Source: JBLFWJ01 sp047611425 (lineage in GTDB: Bacteria > Bacteroidota > Bacteroidia > UBA10329). Taken from it: 11,579 nucleotides of DNA. The translations under genes and the position numbers were made by a program. The DNA lies in the NCBI GenBank assembly GCA_047611425.1, contig JBLFWJ010000108.1:1-11579 (forward strand), given 5' to 3'. Position 1 is the stretch's first letter. Every line of letters begins with the position of its first letter. The notes under the pieces were generated by a model, which made no database searches, was not told the DNA's origin, and was given only the letters and a program-made list of their open reading frames with translations. This document shows positions 1 to 6,472 of the stretch, piece after piece.

Positions 1-83
1 CAGAGGCGCTCGAAGGGAGACCCGCTTGCGGCCACAACTTCTCGATACACTTCCTCTTCGTTACGGCACTCGAAGTGACGGAA
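1..83. repeat. REP-like intergenic repeat, copy A
   Basis: This 83-bp block recurs at 141-223 with a single mismatch (T at 51, C at 191), giving a 140-bp repeat period. The unit is rich in CTCGA/TCGAG pentamers (9-13, 41-45, 69-73) and contains the small hairpin CACT-CGA-AGTG around 67-77. The window starts exactly within the repeat, so the array probably continues to the left. The composition (GC-rich, many short inverted TCGAG elements) resembles repetitive extragenic elements seen between genes of Flavobacteriia. No transposase or open reading frame is associated with it inside the window. Confidence 0.8.
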
Positions 84-103
84 TAGTAAATGTGTAACGG
101 TTA

Positions 104-141
104 GGTCGAGTGCATCCGATTTTCGGAATTGTATCGAGACC
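104..141. repeat. imperfect palindrome between the repeat copies
   Basis: This spacer starts with GGTC and ends with GACC. At its centre is the hairpin TCCGA-TTT-TCGGA (115-127). The flanks (TCGAG at 106-110 and TCGAG at 134-138) can pair only with bulges. In addition GTATCGAG (131-138) is the exact reverse complement of CTCGATAC at 181-188 (also present at 41-48), so the spacer and the following repeat copy can fold into a larger stem. The spacer therefore looks like part of the repeated element rather than unique DNA. Confidence 0.55.
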
Positions 142-223
142 AGAGGCGCTCGAAGGGAGACCCGCTTGCGGCCACAACTTCTCGATACACCTCCTCTTCG
201 TTACGGCACTCGAAGTGACGGAA
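141..223. repeat. REP-like intergenic repeat, copy B
   Basis: This is the second copy of the 83-bp unit at 1-83, differing only at 191. After it, the sequence AACGTTAGGCTCAAG (238-252) loosely echoes AACGGTTAGGTCGAG (96-110), which follows copy A, so a third, decayed unit may begin here. With copy A it makes eight CTCGA/TCGAG pentamers within about 213 bp. Confidence 0.8.
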
Positions 224-353
224 ATGCGCAATTGATCAACGTTAGGCTCAAGCAGTACTGTTTTGGGTGATCTTAAGTGTGCTACAGTTCGTTGTGATCT
301 TACCGATCGGTTGGGGCCATGTGCAGATCCGTGTTGTTAGATCGAACCAACGA

Positions 354-369
354 TTGGCAGATCTGCCAA
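354..369. promoter_or_regulatory. perfect 16-bp palindrome around a GATC
   Basis: TTGGCAGATCTGCCAA is a perfect inverted repeat without spacer. Such symmetry is typical of binding sites for dimeric DNA-binding proteins, though a DNA-structural role is equally possible. It lies in the gene-free GATC-rich region downstream of the LytTR gene and upstream of nothing recognisable, so there is no obvious target promoter. Confidence 0.35.
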
Positions 370-520
370 AAGCTTTTGTAAACTGGTTGGGTAAGATCGC
401 GGGTTTACGATCACGCTTATCAAGCTTGCTTTTGCTTACTGTTAATCGGCCAAGCTGTATTGATAATTGCTTTTGTGCCTTTGCATGTATGTGAAAGAAC
501 GAGGCACAAATGTGAAGGCC

Positions 521-538
521 GATCGCAGCAATGCGATC
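521..538 (-). terminator. possible weak terminator hairpin after the LytTR gene
   Basis: GATCGCA (521-527) and TGCGATC (532-538) form a 7-bp stem with a 4-nt loop, beginning 29 bp beyond the stop codon of the minus-strand LytTR gene. No run of T follows on the minus strand, so it is not a canonical intrinsic terminator. It may instead be another GATC-containing palindrome of this region. Confidence 0.3.
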
Positions 539-567
539 GACCAAATGTTTGAATGCAGGAAAGGATC

Positions 568-939
568 TTATGATTGTGGGTTTTGATCTGACGAAGCGTT
601 CACCAACTGCCTAAACTGGCGATAGGCTGCTTTATCAAGCACCACATCGGGCCCATTGGGTATGGTAAATACGACCCTACGGTCGACCATTATGCTCCGC
701 ACATATTTAAGGTTGAGGATGACCCCGCGCCCCAATCTCACGAACTCCTTGCTCAGTTGTTTTTCGTAATGCCCCAGCCCTTTTGAGCTGGTTTTCTTAC
801 TGATTAATTCCTTTTCGCTGTAGATATTGAACTGGGTATAGCTGCCACTAGCAATCATGCATACAATATCATCGTATCGGCACAAATGTGTTCCAAGCTG
901 GTCGCAGATAACTACAGCTTTATAGTTAATTGTTGTCAT
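568..939 (-). CDS. stand-alone LytTR DNA-binding protein
   Basis: This is a 123-residue protein that is essentially one LytTR domain (about residues 15-113), the DNA-binding fold of AlgR/AgrA/LytR-type response regulators. The family pattern is visible: an early strand with IVCMIASGSYTQFNI (25-39), a central KGLGHYEKQL...FVRLGRGVILNLKYV stretch (53-80) including the conserved phenylalanine-then-R/H segment and the N-L/I-x-Y/H-V motif, and a final V.L....Y..F helix. There is no receiver domain or membrane segment, so it cannot itself be a phosphorylated response regulator; it may act alone or with a separate partner. The start is supported by AGGAA (minus strand, 950-946) six bases upstream. 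A poor -7-like TATTATTTG lies at 980-972. It is divergent from the outer-membrane receptor gene, making that gene a candidate target. The LytTR call is firm; the target is inferred. Confidence 0.85.
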   Translation of the reverse strand: MTTINYKAVVICDQLGTHLCRYDDIVCMIASGSYTQFNIYSEKELISKKTSSKGLGHYEKQLSKEFVRLGRGVILNLKYVRSIMVDRRVVFTIPNGPDVVLDKAAYRQFRQLVNASSDQNPQS

Positions 940-982
940 TGAAGGTTCCTGGTTGGTTGCACCAAGTTACGCAAATAATATT

Positions 983-993
983 AACACGGTGTT
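983..993. promoter_or_regulatory. operator-like inverted repeat in the divergent intergenic region
   Basis: AACAC-G-GTGTT is a perfect 11-bp inverted repeat midway between the divergent LytTR and receptor genes. The same half-sites recur as AACAC at 1016-1020 and GTGTT at 1041-1045. A second motif family, TGGTTGG or TGGTTAG, appears at 950-956, 1005-1011 and 1024-1030; the last two are 19 bp apart, close to the spacing of the paired direct repeats that LytTR proteins bind. Binding by the neighbouring LytTR protein is inference only. Confidence 0.35.
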
Positions 994-1026
994 GCAAGTA
1001 CAGGTGGTTGGATGTAACACGAGTGG

Positions 1027-1055
1027 TTAGTGCACAAAGAGTGTTCGTACCTTTG
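1027..1055 (+). promoter_or_regulatory. Bacteroidota-type promoter of the outer-membrane receptor gene
   Basis: TACCTTTG at 1048-1055 matches the Bacteroidota -7 element TAnnTTTG exactly. The -33 element is weaker, TTAG at 1027-1030, with a 17-bp spacer. Transcription would begin near 1062, leaving a leader of about 30 nt before the ATG at 1094. The TGGTTAG repeat (1024-1030) overlaps the -33 element, where a bound regulator could act. Confidence 0.6.
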
Positions 1056-1093
1056 CGCTCCCAAAAAACGACAAGAGCGGGAAATCCCAAACC

Positions 1094-3517
1094 ATGCGCA
1101 TCCTTATAATCAGTCTGGTTCTATTACTAGGTATTACCACCATTGGCATTGCTCAAGAACGTGGTGAAAACCGCCCTAACGGCCAACAGAAGGGCCGCAT
1201 GTTAAGTGGAACCGTTAAGGACGAAACGGGCACTTCTATCCCCTATGCTTCGGTTGTGGTTCAATCTTTAAGAGACAGTACTCGGGTAAAAGGAAGCACG
1301 ACTGACGATGATGGAAAATTCACGATGCGTACAGGGCCCGGAAAGCTGAAATTGACGATTTCATTTCTGTCTTACGAACCCTATTTGAGTATTGTTGATA
1401 TGCGAGATGGCGACAAGGATATTGGAACCATCGAGCTTAAACCGAAATCGGAGTTGATTGATGAGGTGACGGTGAAAGCCGAACGGGGGCAAATGGAATT
1501 AAAGCTGGACAAACGGGTTTTCAACGTGAGTAAAGACCCGAACAATGCTGGTGCCAACACACAGGAAATACTAGAAACGGTACCATCTGTAGATGTTGAT
1601 ATAGACGGAAATGTAAGCTTACGCGGTAGCTCTAATGTCCGTATCCTGATTGATGGAAAGCCTTCCGGATTGACGGGAATAAGCACTGCCGATGCCCTAC
1701 GACAGCTGCAAGGTGACTTGATAGATAAGATAGAAGTGATAAGCAATGCATCGGCCCGATACGATGCCGAGGGTGAGGCCGGAATCATCAATATCGTTTT
1801 GAAAAAGGAAAAACGTTCTGGCTTTAATGGTGGGTTTAGCATAAATGCCGGATACCCCCATAACCACGGCTTGTCGGCCAACCTGAATTACCGAAAGGGG
1901 AAGGTAAATTTCTTCACCAGCATTGGCGCCAGCTATCGAACATCGCCCGGTCAGGGTTCATCCTTTCAAAAGTTCACCAGAGCAGACACGACATTTTCCT
2001 ACCAAAAGGATAGAACACAAACCAGAGGTGGCCTTGGAGGCAATGGACGGTTTGGAATAGATTACAACATTGACTCTAAAACCAGCCTTACGGTTAGCGG
2101 TATGTACAGCCGAAGCTGGAATACCAATAATGCCGAACTGGAATACACCGATTTTAATGACAGCGATGAAATCACCCAAGTTGTTTCTAGAAACGAGGAC
2201 GAGGTTGAGAACCGACAGAACATTGAAGCCGACCTGAACTTTACCCGCACGTTCAAGTCTAAGGAGCACAAACTAACTTTTGATGCCCGTTGGTTCAATA
2301 GTGAAGATTACGAGGATGCCACCCAACTGGAAATTGGAAACGGCTACCAGTTGGATCAACGATCCACGAATAAGGAAAACGAACGCAACTGGTTGTTCCA
2401 GACGGATTACGTCCACCCTTTTGGTGAGAAATACCAATTGGAGGCTGGCGCAAAAACCACACTCAGAAAGTTGGACAACGATTACTTGGTTGAGCAATTG
2501 AACGAATTGGATGTATGGGAACCCCTACCCGACTACGACAACAATTTTGTGTTTGAGGAGAACATTTATGCGGCCTATTTAATTGGTGCGGCCAAGTGGA
2601 ATCTGTTCTCTGTTCAGGCTGGCATTCGGTCGGAATTCTCTGACATTACAACCAGCTTGGTTAGAACCAACCAACGCACCAACCGCCAGTACATTAGCTT
2701 CTTTCCTTCCGTTCATACTTCGTTGGAAGTTGGAAAAGGAAACTCCATACAGTTAAGCTACAGCAGACGAATCAGTCGGCCTGGTTTCAGGTCTTTGATT
2801 CCATTTTTTGGGCTAACGGACAACCGAAATTTTTATGGCGGAAATCCAGACCTTCAACCCGTATTCACTAATTCCATGGAGTTCGGACACTTGAAGACAT
2901 GGGACAACGGGTCGCTTTTGTCAACCGTTTATTTTCGGATTCGTACCGATGTTCAAGAACGTATATCCGAAGCAGACAGTACAGGGTTCATAAGAACGTT
3001 TCCCATCAACCTAAGCGATGAGATTGCTACCGGTTACGAGAACAGCTTCTCGTATGGCATTTACAAATGGTGGCGCGTAACCCTCGGTATCGACCTCTAC
3101 TACTTTAAGCGTGAGGGCGAATATGAAGGACAAAACTTCTACGCTGAGAATTTTTCCGCCAGTGGTAGGTTCACCACCAAGTTCACCATTGCGAAGAAGG
3201 TTGACCTTCAATCTTCCTTTAGAATAAGAGCACCGCGTAAAACGGCTCAAGGCACGCGATTGACGATGTATTGGTGGGACATTGGCGTAAGCATGGACGT
3301 CCTAAAAGGCAATGGAACCATTGGCGTTAAGGTGCGTGATCTATTGAATTCCAGAAAAAGACGCTGGGAATTGGAGACACCCGAAATTACTTCGACCAAC
3401 GATTTTCAGTGGCGTAGCAGGCAGTTTATGGTCAGCTTTAGTTACCGAATCAATCAGAAAAAACGAAGAGGTGGCCGAGGAGGCGGAGGCGGTTCTGGTG
3501 ACGAAAGCGACCTTTAG
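1094..3517 (+). CDS. outer-membrane TonB-dependent-receptor-like beta-barrel protein
   Basis: This 807-residue protein has a signal peptide at 1-20 (MRILIIS... ending GIAQ, cut before Q21), a carboxypeptidase-regulatory-like beta-sandwich at about 36-117 (SGTVKDETGTSIPYASVVV), a plug domain at about 140-238 (GNVSLRGSSNVRILIDGKP at 172-190; IEVISNASARYDAEGEAGII around 213-232) and then a long barrel of alternating strands to about residue 785. This order and length are those of the Bacteroidota 'outer membrane beta-barrel family' related to TonB-dependent receptors. These sit in the outer membrane and usually import or bind a nutrient or surface ligand. The substrate cannot be read from the sequence. 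No SusD-like partner lies next to it, which argues against a classical polysaccharide-utilisation pair. After the last strand is a 22-residue Arg/Gly-rich then acidic tail (786-807). It has its own promoter and is divergent from a LytTR regulator gene. Confidence 0.88.
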   Translation: MRILIISLVLLLGITTIGIAQERGENRPNGQQKGRMLSGTVKDETGTSIPYASVVVQSLRDSTRVKGSTTDDDGKFTMRTGPGKLKLTISFLSYEPYLSIVDMRDGDKDIGTIELKPKSELIDEVTVKAERGQMELKLDKRVFNVSKDPNNAGANTQEILETVPSVDVDIDGNVSLRGSSNVRILIDGKPSGLTGISTADALRQLQGDLIDKIEVISNASARYDAEGEAGIINIVLKKEKRSGFNGGFSINAGYPHNHGLSANLNYRKGKVNFFTSIGASYRTSPGQGSSFQKFTRADTTFSYQKDRTQTRGGLGGNGRFGIDYNIDSKTSLTVSGMYSRSWNTNNAELEYTDFNDSDEITQVVSRNEDEVENRQNIEADLNFTRTFKSKEHKLTFDARWFNSEDYEDATQLEIGNGYQLDQRSTNKENERNWLFQTDYVHPFGEKYQLEAGAKTTLRKLDNDYLVEQLNELDVWEPLPDYDNNFVFEENIYAAYLIGAAKWNLFSVQAGIRSEFSDITTSLVRTNQRTNRQYISFFPSVHTSLEVGKGNSIQLSYSRRISRPGFRSLIPFFGLTDNRNFYGGNPDLQPVFTNSMEFGHLKTWDNGSLLSTVYFRIRTDVQERISEADSTGFIRTFPINLSDEIATGYENSFSYGIYKWWRVTLGIDLYYFKREGEYEGQNFYAENFSASGRFTTKFTIAKKVDLQSSFRIRAPRKTAQGTRLTMYWWDIGVSMDVLKGNGTIGVKVRDLLNSRKRRWELETPEITSTNDFQWRSRQFMVSFSYRINQKKRRGGRGGGGGSGDESDL

Positions 3518-3627
3518 AAATGGAGCGTTATGCAAGTTGGCGAAACGCTTGCTGAAATTGATTTAGAAATTGGATTGATTTTCCCTTCTTGAAAAGCTTT
3601 AATATTGGCCGTTCAACTGTAAAACTG

Positions 3628-3984
3628 ATGGAACCCAAGATTCTACTAATTGGCCGAAAGCAAGAAGTAATCGACATACTGGCCGAGGAATTGAATATGT
3701 TCGGACGGGATGTACGTGGATCGAATGACAAGCTCAGAATCACGAGCATTCTTCAAAATGAGCCCATCAGTTTTATAGTGATTGGAGCTGGCTTGCCGGA
3801 TGAGGTTAGAGAAGAACTGGCAGCCTATGTTACGGGCATCAGGCCTGATGTTGGCATATTTCTAATCGCCCAAACAGAGAAGAGCAGCCCGTATAATATG
3901 ATTGAGTTTACCAACCGAAAAGCCGTTGAATGGAAGGTGGAACAGAAAATTGGAAAACGCCCAGCAGTGCGACCTCAAGGATGA
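3628..3984 (+). CDS. small degenerate receiver-like protein of unknown function
   Basis: The protein is 118 residues from the ATG at 3628; an in-frame TTG at 3589 would add 13 residues but is less likely. It reads like an alpha/beta receiver (CheY-like) fold: strand PKILLIG (3-9), helix EVIDILAEELN (13-23), strand ISFIVIGAGLP (47-57), helix to about 70 and strand DVGIFLIA (74-81). However, the acidic pocket after strand 1 is replaced by GRK, and the phospho-acceptor aspartate expected in strand 3 is absent (VIGAG). If the fold is right, it is a pseudo-receiver that cannot be phosphorylated in the usual way. It is probably cytoplasmic. Its stop codon overlaps the start of the next gene (ATGA, 3981-3984), so the two are likely translationally coupled. 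The fold assignment is inferred; the function is unknown. Confidence 0.7.
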   Translation: MEPKILLIGRKQEVIDILAEELNMFGRDVRGSNDKLRITSILQNEPISFIVIGAGLPDEVREELAAYVTGIRPDVGIFLIAQTEKSSPYNMIEFTNRKAVEWKVEQKIGKRPAVRPQG

Positions 3985-5090
3985 GAAATTGCGTTCTAGT
4001 TGCTCTTTTACTGGCTCATTCAATCATTGGCTTAGGCCAAAATCCGGAACATTCTTTAGAATCCTTCTTCGAGTACGACCCAAACCTTGAGCATCAGGTT
4101 GATGAAGTGTTTAAGTCGCTTTCCGACACTCAGCGTGTGGCACAAATGATTGTAACCTCTGCGGGTGAACTTGGAAAACCAGCCGCCACCGTCAAGAAAT
4201 TGGTTGACCAAAATAAGGTTGGCGGTGTCATCTTTCTAAAAGGAACAAGGACGGCACATTCTAGTCTTGTGTCTGAGTTAGACAGTATTTCCAATACCAA
4301 CGGAAGCCTTCCGCTTCTCTTCAGTATGGATGCCGAACCAAGCTTATTCAACGGCCGTGTTAAGGGTTCGCAAAAACTGATCAACACCATCGAAATTGAA
4401 AACGAAGCCGATTGCGACTCGATTGTGACCATCATAAATGACGAGCTTCTTGGTATTGGTATTCGTCAGAATTTTGCTCCGGTTTGCGACTTGAGTCCAA
4501 ATAACGAAGCCATCAAAAACCGAAGCTTTGGCAGCGACCTCGAACGAGTAGTTTCCATGAGTAAGGCGTTTATCGCTTCGTCTCAATCTCAGGGTGTGGT
4601 TGCAACGGCAAAGCACTTTCCGGGTCACGGATTGGTCAACGGAGACACGCACAAACAATCCGTGTACATCGATGGGCCTTTGCAAGAACTTGCAGTATAT
4701 CCGCCATTAATAGAGGCAGGAGTTATTTCGATTATGGTTGCCCACATCACCGTTAACAACAACGATGAGTACGGTACGGATGGGTTGCCTTCAAGCTGCT
4801 CACGAAAAATTGTGACGGATCTTCTAAAAACCGAACTGGGTTTTAAAGGCATTGTAATTACCGATGCACTGAACATTATGAAGGCAGTAACAATCCTTGA
4901 TGATGCGCCTTTGCGAGCCTCTAAGGCAGGCTGTGATGTACTTCTTATGCCGATTGATGAATCAAACGTGATCCAATCAATGCTGGCTGAGATTGAAAAG
5001 GACGAAGCCTATAGAAGGCAAGTTTATTCTTCTGTCAAGAAAATTATTCGACTTAAAATCTGTTTAGGGCTCATACCTAAAACCGAATAG
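3981..5090 (+). CDS. exported family 3 glycoside hydrolase (NagZ-like beta-N-acetylhexosaminidase)
   Basis: The protein has 369 residues. The start at 3981 is chosen because a signal peptide follows at once (MRNCVLVALLLAHSIIGLGQ); upstream in-frame codons would bury it inside a hydrophilic stretch. The rest is one GH3 TIM-barrel domain. KHFPGHG (211-217) is followed after four residues by D-T-H (Asp222, His224), the Asp/His dyad that serves as acid/base in NagZ-type enzymes. GIVITDALN contains the nucleophile candidate Asp295. NagZ enzymes remove N-acetylglucosamine from muropeptides or related amino sugars. This one is exported, so periplasmic or surface action is expected rather than classical cytoplasmic recycling. 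The length matches single-domain NagZ (about 340 residues) plus a leader. It is coupled to the upstream gene by a 4-bp overlap and followed after 2 bp by a serine hydrolase. The activity class is well supported; the exact substrate is inferred. Confidence 0.88.
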   Translation: MRNCVLVALLLAHSIIGLGQNPEHSLESFFEYDPNLEHQVDEVFKSLSDTQRVAQMIVTSAGELGKPAATVKKLVDQNKVGGVIFLKGTRTAHSSLVSELDSISNTNGSLPLLFSMDAEPSLFNGRVKGSQKLINTIEIENEADCDSIVTIINDELLGIGIRQNFAPVCDLSPNNEAIKNRSFGSDLERVVSMSKAFIASSQSQGVVATAKHFPGHGLVNGDTHKQSVYIDGPLQELAVYPPLIEAGVISIMVAHITVNNNDEYGTDGLPSSCSRKIVTDLLKTELGFKGIVITDALNIMKAVTILDDAPLRASKAGCDVLLMPIDESNVIQSMLAEIEKDEAYRRQVYSSVKKIIRLKICLGLIPKTE

Positions 5091-5092
5091 GC

Positions 5093-6472
5093 ATGCGTAT
5101 TCTCATTGCTTTATTGCTGGTTTGCGCTGGCAATTTTTCTTTTGCTCAATCCAAAGCTTCTAGAATTGACAGCCTATTAACCGATTGCCATAACCGAGGA
5201 ATTTTCAATGGTGTTGCGCTTGTTGTGAATGATGGTGAAGAGATTCTCACCAAGGGCTATGGTTTGGCGGACTTGGAGAATTCCATCCCCCTTAAGCCGG
5301 AGCATCAGTTTTACATTGGATCGATTACCAAGCAGTTTACTTCAATGCTGATATTCCAGCTACACGAAGCGAAAAAACTGGACATCCACGCTCCTATTTC
5401 GACCTACTTAGAAGAATTCGCAGAGGAGATTTATCAGGATATCAGTGTCTACCATTTACTCACCCATCGATCGGGAATTCCAAGCTATACTGGATTTAAG
5501 GAGTTTGACAAAGCATCGAACTTCACGCAGGCTCAGATGGTTGACATGATAATTCGGCCTTTAGAATTTGAACCTGGTTCCAAATTCTCATACAGTAACT
5601 CCGGTTACTTCCTACTTGGGCTTATTGCTGAGCGTATATCTGGAAAAGACTTCGGAACACTCTTAAGCGACAAAATCTTTGCTCCATTAGAGATGAACGC
5701 TTCAGGCTTCAGCACTACTTGGCTTGATAACGAACATGCTAAAGGATACCGAAAGACGGTAGATGGATTGGCACCGATGCCTGATTATTCTGCACAAACG
5801 CTATTCTCAACGGGTGGCATTTATTCCAATGTTCTTGATCTTAGAAAATGGGATGAAGCGCTTTATACAAACCAGCTATTATCGGATAGTTTGAAGCGAA
5901 TCATGTTCACCCCTATTCTATCCGACTATGCTTGTGGCTGGCGTGTTCACAAGGGCGTGAAGGAAGACGGAACAATCTCCGAGCGGCATCAACATGGAGG
6001 AACGATTCAAGGATACCATTCATACATTTTAAGACGAATACCGCAAAAACAAACGGTGATTTTACTCGACAATAATTTCGACCAAGAAATTCAGGAGATT
6101 AAAAATGCAATCTGGAGGATTCTGGCTGATGCCCAAGAGAGACCGATAAAATCAAAGCTCTCAAACCTGCTCCTTCAAGCAGCGGAAACCAAGCAACTCC
6201 CAAAGACTATCAAGGCAATTGGTGATTCACTTGAGGCATTTCAAGAGACCTATGATTTTGAAGAATTTGACATCAATACTGTTGGATACAGATTGATGGA
6301 AAATGGACGCTACACTGAGGCAAAATCATTGTTTCAATTCAATATTGACCAGTATCCAAATGCATGGAATGTGTACGACAGCATGGGTGAATTACAGCTA
6401 AAAATGGGCTTCGAATCAAAGTCGAAGGAGTACTATCAGAAAGCCGAATCGTTAAAGGCCAAGAAAGATTAG
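5093..6472 (+). CDS. exported class C beta-lactamase-type serine hydrolase with TPR-like tail
   Basis: This 459-residue protein has a signal peptide (1-19, ..FSFAQ) and a beta-lactamase/penicillin-binding-protein-like domain at about 25-345. All three active-site motifs are present: S77-I-T-K80 (SxxK nucleophile), Y167-S-N169 (YxN) and H301-G-G303 (the KTG/HxG box). The C-terminal part (about 395-457) contains two helical repeats resembling TPRs (NAWNVYDSMGELQLKMG..). Family members are esterases, D-amino-acid peptidases or peptidoglycan-related hydrolases; true beta-lactamase activity is uncommon and should not be assumed. It starts 2 bp after the NagZ-like gene, so they are probably co-transcribed and act in the same compartment. 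Its TAG stop overlaps the TAA of the converging gene (TTAG, 6469-6472). Confidence 0.88.
   Translation: MRILIALLLVCAGNFSFAQSKASRIDSLLTDCHNRGIFNGVALVVNDGEEILTKGYGLADLENSIPLKPEHQFYIGSITKQFTSMLIFQLHEAKKLDIHAPISTYLEEFAEEIYQDISVYHLLTHRSGIPSYTGFKEFDKASNFTQAQMVDMIIRPLEFEPGSKFSYSNSGYFLLGLIAERISGKDFGTLLSDKIFAPLEMNASGFSTTWLDNEHAKGYRKTVDGLAPMPDYSAQTLFSTGGIYSNVLDLRKWDEALYTNQLLSDSLKRIMFTPILSDYACGWRVHKGVKEDGTISERHQHGGTIQGYHSYILRRIPQKQTVILLDNNFDQEIQEIKNAIWRILADAQERPIKSKLSNLLLQAAETKQLPKTIKAIGDSLEAFQETYDFEEFDINTVGYRLMENGRYTEAKSLFQFNIDQYPNAWNVYDSMGELQLKMGFESKSKEYYQKAESLKAKKD

Larger units (their letters stand above)
224..567. other. gene-free region with dense GATC sites
   Basis: I see no convincing gene here. 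Open frames of 98 codons (minus) and 75 codons (plus) exist, but they overlap each other, resemble nothing I recognise and lack ribosome-binding signals. The striking property is GATC density. Sites begin at 269, 296, 305, 326, 340, 360, 395, 409, 521, 535 and 564, with one more at 585 just inside the next gene: twelve in 320 bp, where roughly one would be expected by chance. Several lie in palindromes: ACCGATCGGT (302-311), the 16-bp palindrome at 354-369 and CGATCG at 520-525 and 534-539. GATCTTA occurs at 269, 296 and 564, and inverted as TAAGATC at 392-398. No exact DnaA box was found. Confidence 0.5.

Noticed and set aside
1..223. CRISPR array
   Set aside because: Only two long (83-bp) repeats with a palindromic 57-bp spacer; the size and structure do not fit CRISPR repeats, and no cas genes are present.
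248..544. 98-codon open frame on the minus strand and an overlapping 75-codon frame on the plus strand (267-494) in the gene-free region
   Set aside because: Neither resembles a known protein, they overlap head-on, neither has a ribosome-binding signal, and the underlying DNA is dominated by GATC palindromes.
224..567. Replication origin suggested by GATC clustering
   Set aside because: I found no exact DnaA box (TTATnCACA on either strand), no AT-rich unwinding tract and no dnaA/dnaN neighbours; GATC clustering alone is not enough.
1381..1881. 166-codon minus-strand frame inside the receptor gene
   Set aside because: It is antisense to clearly conserved plug-domain coding sequence and shows no protein-like features of its own.
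3524..3552. Terminator hairpin after the receptor gene (AGCGTT/AACGCT or GCAAG/CTTGC)
   Set aside because: The stems are only 5-6 bp, mutually exclusive, have long loops and are not followed by a T tract.
3589..3627. TTG start giving the receiver-like protein 13 extra residues
   Set aside because: The ATG at 3628 directly precedes the first predicted strand (EPKILLIG), and the extra residues add nothing recognisable.
3930..3980. Upstream start for the NagZ-like protein
   Set aside because: It would place 17 hydrophilic residues before the signal peptide and extend the overlap with the previous gene; the ATG at 3981 gives a clean leader and a standard ATGA junction.
5093..6472. Antibiotic-resistance beta-lactamase
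   Set aside because: The SxxK/YxN/HxG motifs are shared by many serine esterases and peptidases; the operon context with a NagZ-like enzyme and the TPR-like tail favour an envelope-turnover role.
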